From the NCBI GenBank assembly GCA_003988855.1, contig QYAI01000173.1, forward strand, positions 1 to 64,000: 64,000 nucleotides of DNA, in the 5' to 3' direction. Below are positions 1 through 10,874 of the stretch, one piece after another (the stretch's first letter is position 1; the number at the start of each line of letters is the position of its first letter). Below the pieces are notes generated by a model. The model made no database searches. It was not told the origin of the DNA and saw nothing but the letters and a program-made list of their open reading frames with translations. The DNA comes from Arachnopeziza araneosa (Eukaryota > Ascomycota > Leotiomycetes > Helotiales > Arachnopezizaceae). The translations under genes and the position numbers were made by a program.

Positions 1-1
1 T

Positions 2-856
2 TATAACCCGACTTTGGATGCGAACTGCGATCTTCAAATCGGCCAGGTTTTGTGTGTTTCTGAAGCGCCGATTACTTCGACTACAAAATCCTCATCTACN
101 ACTGCAACAACTACCACCATTACATCTCCAACACCTACAGCTTGTACAAAGCAGTACACCGTTCAATCCGGGGATTATTGTTATCTCATCTACACAGAAT
201 TCGGTATCAGTGAAGCTCAGCTGTACGCTTACAATCCATCTCTCGATGCCAACTGCGATCTCTCAATTGGACAAGTTCTTTGCGTCTCCGAATCTCCTGT
301 CTCATCTTCCAGCACCACCAAAACAACCACTTCATCAATCAAGTCAAGCACGTCATCAAAACTGACTACAAGCTCAAAGACCAGCACAACTCTGAAGACT
401 TCCACGAAGACTTCAAGCTCAGTGGGTTCCTCCACTACTTCGTCTAAGAAACCCACCACGACATCGTCGAGCTCAGTCAAATCGTCTACCACGTCAAAGA
501 TAAACACCACGACATCCACAAGCTCGAAGAAGTCTTCTTCCACATCGTCTTCCACGTCATCGAAGAAAGCTACCACCACATCGACCAGCTCAAAGAAGTC
601 TTCTTCCACATTGTCTTCCACGTCATCGAAGAAAGCTACCACAACATCGACCAGCTCAAAGAAGTCTTCTTCCACATCGTCGAGCTCAGTCAAATCGTCT
701 ACTACGTCAAAGATAAACACCACGACATCCACAAGCTCGAAGAAGACTTCTACCACATCGTCTTCCACGTCATCGAAGAAAGCTACCACAACATCGACCA
801 GTTCAAAGAAATCGTCCACCACTTCGTCGGTGCATTCAACTACTACCACAAAGTAG
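2..856 (+). CDS. LysM-domain protein with Ser/Thr/Lys-rich tail (5' partial)
   Basis: The frame is open from the first bases of the window to a TAG at 854-856, so the gene continues upstream. It begins inside one LysM module (YNPTLDANCDLQIGQVLCV) and then shows a complete second one, from about YTVQSGDYCYLIYTEFG to IGQVLCVSE. LysM modules bind chitin or other N-acetylglucosamine polymers; fungal secreted forms are often effectors or wall-associated. After the second module about 180 residues are almost only Ser, Thr and Lys, built from repeats around TSTSSKKSSSTSSS and likely to be O-mannosylated. No hydrophobic GPI-type C terminus is seen; the protein ends TTTTK. One base is N (position 100), so one residue is undetermined. 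The signal peptide, if any, lies outside the window. Confidence 0.85.
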   Translation, partial: YNPTLDANCDLQIGQVLCVSEAPITSTTKSSSXTATTTTITSPTPTACTKQYTVQSGDYCYLIYTEFGISEAQLYAYNPSLDANCDLSIGQVLCVSESPVSSSSTTKTTTSSIKSSTSSKLTTSSKTSTTLKTSTKTSSSVGSSTTSSKKPTTTSSSSVKSSTTSKINTTTSTSSKKSSSTSSSTSSKKATTTSTSSKKSSSTLSSTSSKKATTTSTSSKKSSSTSSSSVKSSTTSKINTTTSTSSKKTSTTSSSTSSKKATTTSTSSKKSSTTSSVHSTTTTK

Positions 857-1957
857 TAGATAGATCTTCTCCGGCCGGAAAGATATCAAGGCTGGCTCTC
901 GAGAAAACTCGGGTGTTTGCGCGTGATTTAAAAGTGCCTTTGACAGAACGTTGATGGATTGACGGCTTTGCGGGTACATCTAGTTGGAGCACTGTAATAA
1001 TTTGACTTCTGAGTATATGCACCTAGCTGAGTTATACATGCTATAGTTTTGGTGCTGGAAAAGTTAGTGTGCTAGATGAGAATGAATAGACAATTACACA
1101 ATCTTGAAACGGCCTCACGTGCATACTTCCTGAACACATTCTTGAATTTCCTTCCTTTATACAACTTAACCCTCCTATTGATCAAAAGATGCCCCTTCTG
1201 ATACTCTACTTGGTCTACCGTAAACGCAAGACCAGCGATAAACCTCTCAACCCAAGTGATGGCACCCATTGCTACCCTCTCCTCACCCAAGGCCCCTCAA
1301 CCCTCGATCCAACGCCAGCTCATTCCATCTAGCGCAAATTCCAGAAAACGTACGGTGAAATTCCTGGTCTTTCTTGAACTTGAGCGTTAAGGGAAGGGAC
1401 GAGTTAAAATGATGTGGTGAGTAGGGTTCCAGGGGCTTGAGGTGTGTTTTTGGGTGGGATTGGGGGAGTGCGGGATTGTGGGACTGAAATCTGGGCAGTT
1501 GGTGGATGTTGAGGTTGCATTTTGGAATTTTGGGTTTGAGCGATGTAGTTTTGGGGAAGAAATTGGAGTATGGGATGTTAATGAGGATTCAGAGAGATGT
1601 AGGTAGACGGATAATCGCCACGTAAGAAAACTACTGCATATTAAATTTAAAAAAAAACCGACAGTTAAGACAATTCTTAGTGGACAGATTATCGGAATCT
1701 CGATGAGTAAGAACTTGGACTTTGTTTTCAGTTGGGAATCCTTATCTATTTATTCTCGAAATATGTATGAGCGTAGTTCAGGAACACAAAATAGGTAGAA
1801 ACCCCGTGAATCAATAAAGCCTTAAAAAAACACGACTCTCGCTGCTTTCAAACTCCCAAGTAAGTCTTTTTAGCGGACAGACTGCCTAAATCATCTTCTA
1901 CCCTCATTGAAGGCCTCTCCATTGACAACTTTTCTGTCAATACGCCTACCCAACGAT
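857..1957. other. Intergenic, no supported gene
   Basis: Short ORFs only. None shows splice-linked continuity, a signal peptide or a family motif. A 72-residue frame on the minus strand (1072-1290) is the longest and has no other support. An A-rich run lies near 1650. Confidence 0.5.
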
Positions 1958-2482
1958 TCACCTAGGAGGCTTTTTGGCAATCCGGCCCTCATTTAACCAC
2001 GATAACTGGCACCGCGTCCACAAGCCTGAATTGGCGTGCTCATCACCGTAGTCTTCCGCGTCACTAATCCACATATCATCCTCCATCCGCTGAAATGGGC
2101 TTTGTGGAGGGCAGAATCTACGAACGCAGTCCATCTTTTCATCAATTTGGGTCGTCTTACACCTTTCTTCGCAGTTGTAACTTTCGTCGAAACAATTCGC
2201 CACCCAGCCACGGATAACATCGAACCGGAATTTATCGTGGTTGAAATATAAATTGCGCGGCGGATAGTGGTTGGATTTGGGGCATGGGTACGCCGTAGCT
2301 GGAGTTAGCAAGACGGTGAGAATCAGGATGATAAGCGCAACATGGGGAAGAAGAGGCGCTCTGATCCAAATCTCGCCTCTTTGTCCCACAATGTATGGTC
2401 TAAATTTCCCAGACTTGATCCATTCAATCGCCAACCCTCCGGACACAAGAACCGAATTGTGCCAACACTCTAGCCAAAACAT
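1958..2482 (-). CDS. Possible small cysteine-containing membrane or secreted protein
   Basis: Single open frame of 174 residues on the minus strand. Its middle contains a strongly hydrophobic stretch ending in Ala (VALIILILTVLLTPATA) followed by YPCPKSNHYPP. That would fit a signal peptide if translation starts just before it, or a signal anchor if the first ATG is used. The part after it has seven cysteines, including a CEERC pair and C-x6-C spacing, and is rich in acidic residues. I recognise no family. The start is uncertain: the 50 residues before the hydrophobic segment are not typical of a secreted protein and could be untranslated. It may also be a chance ORF. Confidence 0.3.
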   Translation of the reverse strand: MFWLECWHNSVLVSGGLAIEWIKSGKFRPYIVGQRGEIWIRAPLLPHVALIILILTVLLTPATAYPCPKSNHYPPRNLYFNHDKFRFDVIRGWVANCFDESYNCEERCKTTQIDEKMDCVRRFCPPQSPFQRMEDDMWISDAEDYGDEHANSGLWTRCQLSWLNEGRIAKKPPR

Positions 2483-3308
2483 TCTCCACTACACAGTATT
2501 AGCTTTGTGTATCTTATTCACGGCCTCTAGACATGGGATCGGGTAGCGATCAACTCGAAAACTAGATCTTATTTATGTCGCATAGAGTCTGCGATGTTGA
2601 GAGGTCCACCTTTGTCGTTTTTGATCGGGGTCGGCAACGATGCTTGGCCTGAGACTGGGAGTCGCCGCAGCCGTGGTAGCAAAGCCCACAGAGCTAGATT
2701 CAGTGACCCAAGTTGAAGGAGCTGTATTGGATGGGTGCGTGGGTAGAGGTGAGCTTGTGGATGTGAAATTCTCTGACAGCCAGTGAAGATTCCGATGACT
2801 CTGTGAAGCGAAGCTGAAGAAAGAGCTGTACTCGCATCTGAATATCTCGGATTCCGGAGAAAATATCAGTTTATTATGATAGTCTGGAGACCTTTGTGAG
2901 GCTAAGAGATTCATATATTTGAAAAGACGAAAGGAGTTCTTCTGGTGTACCATGCGATTATGAAAAAGGGGCTGTGCGGCGTCTCTTATCTCGTTTAGCT
3001 CTCTGATTGGGCGTCATAGCGCTGCTGCAGTTGATTTTTTTCTTAGGCAGCAGGGCCTTGTGCGGCTGAGACTTGCTAACACCTCCAGCAGCTGTCGCAG
3101 CTGTCGCAACTATCGTCATTACCAACGTCCTTTCTTGCTTCGAGGACTGAAAATTGCATATTCCAAGATCCATGGGCTTTAACAGGAAGCTGTGGTTGAT
3201 TGTGGTTATCTACGACCCTACAACCAGACGGGCAGTGACTCTATTGCACCACGACCTCTCGGCCTGACCAAGTTGAGCTACTGCCTAAGGTAAACCACGT
3301 CTACAATA
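2483..3308. other. Intergenic, unsupported short ORFs
   Basis: Two short minus-strand frames (2573-2953 and 2958-3173) are present. Neither shows recognisable motifs and they do not join through plausible splice sites. The right end is the promoter side of the NACHT gene. Confidence 0.45.
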
Positions 3309-6237
3309 ATGGATCCATGGTCAATTTTGGGTATCGCCGCGAGCATCGTACAAATAGTCGACGTTGGATATGAGTTGTTGTCCGGAGCCAAGGAGGTGTA
3401 CAGCTCTGGTGAGGGTATGAAGCAACAGACTACCGAGCTAAGGGATCTTGCCAAAGACATCCAAAGACAGAACGATCACTTTCTCGACTCTGGATTGCTT
3501 TCAAGAGATGAGAAGGCACTCAAAAACCTTACAGAATCAAGCTTGGATATTGCGCAAAAGCTCGATACTAAGTTGGCAAAGCTAGCAATTCAAGATGACA
3601 CCAAATTTCGCCGGCTACAGAGCGCCAAGGTGTCAATTAAGGCTATGATTTTGCAAAAAGATCTGGACGAATTGAAAAACCGCCTCCTTGATCTTCAAAA
3701 TCATGTGCAGCAGCGACTCAGCGCTATTCTTCAAGCGTATATACCATGCTTGTTTTAACCTCTCACTCTTACTAACCTTGATCAGGCAACAAAACTCAAA
3801 TCTCGGCTCTACCATCCGTCAACTCCAAAGAGAAAACAAAGAATTCGGGATATCAACTCACAAAGCATTCACACGGGCCTTTAATGAAATGCAGCAGCTG
3901 GCTAGCATTCAGCAAAACCAAATCCAGGACCGTCACGAATTTCTGACGAATCTATCTTCTCAAATAATTTTGACTATTAAAGGAGGTCAAGCGGCTGTTA
4001 AAAACCAACAGATCATTGGAAGTCTTTGGTTCGATGTCCTCAAAGAAAGAGAAGACGGCATCGAAAAGGCATACGATGACACTTTGGGCTGGCTTTTCGA
4101 CCCCAATATCACCAGCTTTTGCACTTGGCTTCATCATGGGAATGGAATATATTGGATCAATGGCTTGGTGAGTTTTTCTGCGTCAAGAGTATTGTCACTC
4201 GGTTTCACTGACTTTATCAAGGCTGGCAGTGGGAAATCCACACTTATGAAATTTGCGTCTCGCGAGAAACGAACAATTGCGTTACTGAAAAAATGGTCAA
4301 ATGGTCGAAAACTCCACGTTGCAAACTTCTTTTTCTGGAACTCCGGCTTTGAAATGCAAAAATCACAGCGGGGCTTACTCCAAAGTCTGTTATGTCAGAT
4401 ATTCCGATCGGACCCGGATTTAGTCTCTGCCATATGCCCTGACCACCACCCCAATGAGCCTTGGAGCACACATGAGCTTAAAGAGGCATGCGAGAAGCTT
4501 TGCCAGCATGCATCAGCAACATCCGCATTTTGTTTCTTTGTTGACGGGCTCGATGAATACAACGGAGAAGAAACTGAGATTATTGATGCCCTTAAGAATC
4601 TTTCTCAAGTTGCAAACGTGAAAATTTGCGCATCTAGCCGCCCTTGGACTGCTTTTGAAAGGGCCTTTTCGAATCCAGAAAAGACATTAGTTGTCGAGGA
4701 ACGAACTATGCCTGACATGAAACGATACGTTCGAGGGCTGCTCGAAGAAAATCCTGAGTTTGCAGAGCTTTCTCAAACAGAACCTCGTTGTCTCGAGTTT
4801 GTCCCCGAAATCGCTCGTCGTGCTAAAGGGGTATGGCTCTGGGTCTATCTCGTTGTGAAGGATCTCACGAGAGATATCGAAGGAAAAGAAGACTACGAAT
4901 TTCTGAAAAAAAGACTGGATAGTATCCCTCCAAGGCTCGAAGCATACTTCGAAGATATCATCAATCGCGTCGATCCAATTTATAGGGACGAGACAGCTCA
5001 GATTTTTCTTCTAGCGACTGAAGCGGTTCAACCTCTCCCGCTATTGGCACTGTTCTTTCTAGAGATGGAGAGGCGGGATGCAAATTATGCATTCAAAATT
5101 GACCTTGAGAACTTTCAGGCTCTTGGTTTGCAACACATCCATGAAACCAGGAGAGTCAGACTCAAAAGTCGATGTAGAGACCTTCTCAAGGCTCGGCGAG
5201 TAGACAGGTTTAAGGACCATGTTGAGCGCGATTTCTTCTCATTCCGAATAGAATATCTTCATCGAACTGTTAAAGATTTTTTGCTGAATAATCACCAAAA
5301 AAGGCTGTTGGAAGCAGCACCAAAAGATTTCGATGCCAAAGTGTCCCTATGTCGCGCCATGCTATCCATGCTGCGATTGATAGTGCAATCAATCCTTACG
5401 AAGAGAGAGGCAAAGTGGGCATCTTTCCATCAGCCAAAGGCATATCATATATTATCTGTTATTTACGAGTTTTTCTACTACGCCTTCCAATTGCAGTTGT
5501 CAGGAAAGGGGCAATCTCAATTTAGAGCCATTGATATGGTGAAGAGAATCCCAGAATGTTTATTTATAGAGGGGATAGATCCTTGGGGAGCTATTAGTGT
5601 TCCTAAAAGCGCTAATAACTACTTGTCACTTCTTGTTGACCTTGGTTTAGATCAGTACGTTTTCACCATTTTGGATAAGCGCCAGGCTTCACTTAAGCTC
5701 GAGGGACAGATACTGCTGTGCAAGGCTCTGACGCGAGGGGTGTTTTTCCAGGATTTTGAATACGATTTAAATGTCGAGGATATGGGAACGCAGACCGGTT
5801 TGCCTCGATATGTGTTTGATCATGCCGGGCCCAGTCTGGATCTTATCGAGTACTTGCTTAGAAAAGGCGCGAATTATGGTGGAAGTAGGATATCAGCATT
5901 CTCACTCTTTATTGGGAGCTGCTTATACTTAAAAACAAGGGGCGAAATAGTAGATTTTGAATTATGGGTCAAAGTGTCGAAGCTTCTGCTTCGGTATGGA
6001 GCTCGGTTGGATGAGAAGGATTACCGCGAAGACGATGCGACAAATGGGGCTCTGGATGAGCTCCAGTCTTCTATTTGGTTAACGTTATACGGAAAATCTA
6101 AGCCGCCAAAAAATGTCAGAGGATTAATGTCCAATCTGTTCTCTGAAGAGGACATGGAAGAATTGGAAAGAGTCGCCCAGGTCTATGCAAAGACCGGATG
6201 GTCCCTCCGGTCCCTTCTGCCGCAATGGTTGACATGA
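3309..6237 (+). CDS. NACHT-domain STAND protein (NLR-like)
   Basis: Exons 3309-3736, 3786-4167 and 4222-6237 give 941 residues. The second intron (54 bp) is a multiple of three without stops, so a naive frame reads through it; removing it restores the P-loop NGLAGSGKST at about residues 268-277. The N terminus (MDPWSILGIAASIVQIVDVG) is the helical domain commonly found on fungal STAND proteins. The Walker B-like segment FCFFVDGLDEYNGEE lies about 100 residues after the P-loop, as in NACHT ATPases. The C terminus has weakly ankyrin-like units (DLIEYLLRKGANYG, KLLLRYGARLDEKD) but no clear repeat array. Known members are signal-transducing ATPases that oligomerise on ligand sensing and are often linked to non-self recognition. 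The ligand and output here cannot be inferred. Confidence 0.88.
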
Positions 6238-6753
6238 TCTGTAGCTAGATGAGGACTATCCTTCAGGCCTACTTTTTGCCTCTTTTAGAAAATCTCCAGT
6301 GTAGTGTCAATTAAAGCTCGACTCCTTTGCGAGCACTATCGAACTTACGATCTAGTTTGATAATAAATGTTGACACAGGCAATTGGTCTATTATGATTTT
6401 ATGTCCTTGTGTACACTGAATTGCAGCTGTCGAATGATATTGAGCTCTTCATATTATTCTCATTATAGATAGCCGGACAACACAAAAGACTTTGATAAGT
6501 CATCACCTATAAGGGTTGGAAGCGTGACATCACGTGTTGTTATGATTAGGGGAGGTACCCCCACATTCGCTTCCCGGCTATTGGCTTACATGCACCTGGA
6601 GATAAGGCAATGATGTGTTGTCTTGTTGGTTTTATTACGACGTTTCCCAGACCAAAGGCTCCACCACTTCCCGAGCAAGCTTTGAGACTTGTACTTGAGC
6701 CACTTTCATCTATAAGTCCTTGCCAACTTGACCAGTTACAGGTATTGCTAACA
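6238..6753. other. Intergenic, upstream region of the methyltransferase
   Basis: No supported gene. A 92-residue frame starting at 6610 overlaps exon 1 of the methyltransferase in its frame. The downstream ATG at 6754 is preferred because family members start close to this point. Confidence 0.5.
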
Positions 6754-8175
6754 ATGGCTTCACATAACGTCGATGTTCATGGGGCAGGGGGGGATGAAGT
6801 CGAAAGAGGGGAAGATGGTCAGAGCGACCAAAACAGCAGCTCCGGTATCCACAGTCTCCGTGTATGTTTTCCCAGTCCTGGAAAGTAGATTGTGGGCATT
6901 GACTTTGGAATAGGTTGATACAGATGCTGATTCGGCGCTTGGAGATATTCAAAGTGTTATGTGAGAATCACAATGGATAAATTCATAGAGAGCAAGTTTA
7001 ATGATATATTATTAATAATTATCAGGTCATCTTCAATGTCCGTCCGATCGAGTATCTTTGAAAATGTGGAAGAGAATGGCAGAACGTACCACAAGTTTGT
7101 TCTCATTTTTTTTTTACATCTACATTATTCTCATTGTTTGAATGATAAACTGAAAAATGATTTAACAGATATAAACAAGGGAGTAGGGACTACTCATAAT
7201 ACTAAAGTCTAGAATGCTGACCACAGTAGGCTATCTTCTTCCCAACGACGAGAAAGAGCAATCCCGTCTCGGTACGGCCCCCTGTAACGTGCCAAGAAGA
7301 AAGCTCATCTATAGATCTTCAACATCACCTCTGTAAACTTACACTTCGAGGGAAATCCCACCTTGCGCCTTTGAAATCCGATATCCACAATGTGCTAGAT
7401 TTTGGCACGGGAACTGGAATCTGGGCCGTTGAGTTTGCAGATGAATTTCCATCAGCGAACGTCTTGGGAACGGATTTAAGTCCCATCCAACCGCTCTTGT
7501 TAGTTCGGTCTCAATGCTTAACAACGCAATATGACTGACTTAACAGCGTCCCCCCAAATTGTCGCTTTGAAGTCTCAGACGCCGAAGACCCATGGGAATA
7601 TGCCGAGAAATTCGACTACATCCACGGCCGCCTCCTCGCCGTCTGCTTCAAAGACCCCAAAGCCGTCTTTCAACACGCATTCAACTCTCTTGCACCAGGC
7701 GGTTATTTCGAGATGTTCGATTTCAACGCCAAATTCGAAACGCTCGACGAATCCGCTGCTGGCACCGAGCTCCAACGCTTCTCCGACCTGATGATCGACG
7801 GCGCAATGAAACTCGGTCGCGATTTCACCCACGCTCCCAAGTACAAGCAGTATTTTGAGGAGATTGGTTTCGCGGACGTGACGGAGACCAAGTTTCAGTG
7901 GCCGTTCAACACGTGGCCGAGGGGCGAGTATTATAAGAGTCTTGGGAAGTGGTATAATGAGGATCTGCACCAGGGATTGGAGGGTATGACAATGGCGACG
8001 TTGACGAGGGCGCATGGGTGGACGAAAGAGCAGGTTTTGGAGTTTTTGGTGGGGGTGAGGAGGGGTTTGGATGATAAGACTATCCATGCTTATTTGCCGC
8101 TGTGAGTTGATGTCGCCTGAGAGTATATGGGCTAATCAGAATAGGTATGTCGTTTATGGCAGGAAGCCTGAATAA
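6754..8175 (+). CDS. SAM-dependent methyltransferase, LaeA/TAM-like
   Basis: Eight exons: 6754-6861, 6914-6960, 7026-7094, 7169-7182, 7227-7271, 7315-7498, 7547-8101, 8145-8175, giving 350 residues. All junctions keep frame and reproduce family landmarks: SSIFENVEENGRTYHKYKQG, YLLPNDEKEQSRLDLQHHL and the SAM-binding loop VLDFGTGTGIWAVEFA at about residues 121-136. An acidic LGTDLSPIQP follows the second strand, then a YIHGRL segment. This fits class I methyltransferases widespread in filamentous fungi, including the LaeA-like group, some of which act inside secondary-metabolite clusters. Substrate unknown. Exon 4 is only 14 bp. It converges on a P450 gene 223 bp away, so a joint metabolic role is possible but not shown. 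Confidence 0.9.
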
Positions 8176-8398
8176 GGGAAAATTGTAGCTATACAGAGGG
8201 CAAAAGTACTTGAGATAAATAATGAGATTTACTTTTATGTTATGGCGTTATTATCTCAATTACATACAGTGTGCTACTTTGACATTACATCCTCTATTCA
8301 CGCAGAAATGGCTGCCGATATCGTCAGCTCAATCTCTATTTAGTATGGCTTTTCAATCTCAGACTATGCCACGGACCAGTGAAGTTACAGCCTTGCCA

Positions 8399-10016
8399 CT
8401 ATCCAGAAGCAATAGGTACTTTCGAGGTTGATGAGTCTCCCATTTTCAAAACCCACTTCCCATCCCATCCATCTCTTACTCTGATCTCTACTTCGATATC
8501 CTTCTTCGGTGGTAATATAACCACAAAATCTCCAAACTTCGGTTCAGGTCTCTCCCACTTTCCACCAACAGGTTCTAGCTCAACCCTTAGAAACAACAAC
8601 GCCGCCATTGCTAGAACCTCAGTGGAAGCGAATTGCCTCGCAGGACAGAGGTGAGGTGCTGCTCCCCACGCGAGAAACGCGTTCGATGGCAGAGATGAAG
8701 ATAATGATGTACCGTCACTTTTGACGAACCGGTGGGGATTGAAGCTATCCGCATCTGCGCCCCATAGTTTCGGGTCGTGGTGGATAGGCGCATTCGGGAT
8801 CTGTACTATATTGCCTTTTTTGAGATGGTAGGTATCCAGTATAGTGTCTTTGAGTACTTTGCGGATATTTGCATGGACCGCCAACGTGCGTTGGGTCTCC
8901 TCAAAGGTGGAAAGGAGGAGGGGACATTTGGTCTTGATGGCGGCGATATCGAGTTCAAATTCAGAATCCCCCTCATACCGAGTGACTGCGAACTCTTCAA
9001 GTTCGGCGCGGAGTTCCTGGAGAAGTTCTGGTCGTGAGAAGACGTCAAAGAGGGTCCAGAATGCTGTAGGAGCAGTGTTTGAGAGAAGGGCTATATTGAA
9101 ATTGACTGTCAAGCGGGCGATATCATCTGGCGAGACGCCGTATTCCGCCATTACTCTCACTCGAACTTTGTTCACTTCAGCCGCATCTGTATAATCACCA
9201 TTCAAGTACTTTATGAAACCGCTGACCAGATCTTGTCTGGCTTTTACTGCTCGAGGAACAAATACGCCTAGCCCGATGAGCAACGTGGGTATGCCGGCAT
9301 TCCAATCCCTAAATGGTTCAGATTTGATTCCGAGTGGGTTTTATGGCTTACCAAAAAGCTTCTTCAATCTTCTCGTCCAGGAAAGGGTTGGAACTACCCC
9401 AAACTCCCTGAGTTGCTGCTAGGGTGACGATATGCTTTGACCATTTATAAAAAGGGACCCGAATAGGCTTCTTGTTGGAGTCTGCCAGCAGATTATCGAG
9501 GGACTCTTTCAAGCTTATCACCGTTCTCAAATTTTGATCATCAAGATGAGGTCCAGGAGCTAGTGATGCTCTCGTTTCCCTATCAAGATCTCGCATATAA
9601 TCCGGGTTCGTGTACAAGTTAACTGCATACTCTGAACAGTTGATAAAAGCCTTGGCTGCGGTTTGTTGAAACGGTGTGAAGGATAAGGTCTTGGAGAACC
9701 GTTGCACAAGGGGTATGAGTCGCCGAGAATTGACAATGTAAAGCTTGAAATTGAAGATTCCGATGGTGTAGACTTCGTCGTGCTGTTGGCGGCTGATGGT
9801 ATCTTAGCACAGATGGAAAATTAGGGGGTGAAATTACCTCACTAGAGTATAGTGTGAAGTTCCGTGTTTTATGAGCCCTAGGAGATGTCCTACAAGAGGA
9901 ATTCGAGATGTTGCGCGAGGAGGCTCGGAAGGATTATCCCAAAGCGAGAAGAGCCAGTCTGAAAGATAACAGACTGTTATCATGGCGACAGAAACGTATG
10001 CGAGTGTGGCTAACAT
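8399..10016 (-). CDS. Cytochrome P450 monooxygenase
   Basis: Minus-strand exons 10016-9838, 9792-9352 and 9308-8399 give 509 residues. The N terminus (MLATLAYVSVAMITVCYLSDWLF) is a membrane anchor followed by a Pro-containing hinge (PPRATSRIPLVGHL). The I-helix reads SNTAPTAFW (about 283-291), where most P450s have AGxDT; this NTxPxxFW form is known in CYP7/CYP8-like enzymes. The K-helix ExxR is EETQR (Glu344/Arg347) and the PERF-like motif is FNPHRF (396-401). The haem loop is WGAAPHLCPARQFA with Cys428 as the expected axial ligand; it has CPAR where CPGR is common. The unusual I-helix suggests it may act on an already oxygenated or steroid-like substrate, but that is inference. Confidence 0.9.
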
Positions 10017-10874
10017 GATTTTGCTTTGATAGAAGTTATTCAGATAAGACACAAGTAGAGCAAGGAGAGAATGATGCTTGTTTCTTTCAACGATAGCGGG
10101 GGAGGCAGGGGACGCTGATGTGGAATCAAAACTACGTACGATAACGAGGGGTTTGGTTAGTGCTGATATGCATGTAGGCGTAATGACGGCAAATGAGTGG
10201 TGGTGCGATACGGGCATGCTCAAGGCTGCCGACACATGCTCAGGATTACACCGCCAGTTATACAAGCGCCTGATCCGCTCAATCATCTCAGTCCTTCAAG
10301 CTATTATGCTTAAATTAAAAAGCAGGTACAAATTGGTGAAATTTCATATAGATCCTCTAAATTGGGAGCCGAAGACTTACAGTCCTTGATATCGTTCACT
10401 ACTCCACCTTTTAAGTAAGTTAAGGGAACCCCTCAGCGTGACATACCGCGAGTTGTCCTGCTCAGAGCGCGAAGTCCTCGATCCGAGCAACGGGTAGAAA
10501 AAATGAGATATTCGCACCGCTATAAGAATTGGTTGTGTTGGGTTTCTATTAAATGCTGCCTTATGTTGTTGCCGCTGGAAAGCTACCTAGAGTATGCGCT
10601 CCATAGAGTATAGAAGCTAGAATGAAATGATTAAGTAGTACGTAGGCTTGACGGTAAATCATCTTTTTTAATAATAAAAATCCCTCGGTGGTAATATTTT
10701 TTAAGCCAGTAATTCTCAACATAGACTGAGAAAAGAAGACCGCAGGTGACGCCTGATTGGGGCTGTGCAATTGAGGCGCACGAGATAGCAATAGAACCCT
10801 GCTGAAACCCCAGCCTCGTCTCCTTCTCAACTTCTTCGAAATGCACACAAAGACTCTGTTCTTCCCTGAGTTCA
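10017..10874. other. Divergent intergenic region
   Basis: It separates the P450 (minus) from the G-alpha fusion (plus). The 103-residue frame at 10078-10389 has no recognisable content. I see no repeat or RNA gene. It should contain the promoters of both flanking genes. Confidence 0.5.

Noticed and set aside
229..849. 206-residue minus-strand frame opposite the LysM gene
   Set aside because: Pure shadow of the Ser/Thr/Lys repeats (Val/Asp/Glu/Phe repeats); no independent motif.
7575..8087. 170-residue minus-strand frame opposite the methyltransferase
   Set aside because: Shadow of a well-supported exon; no motif.
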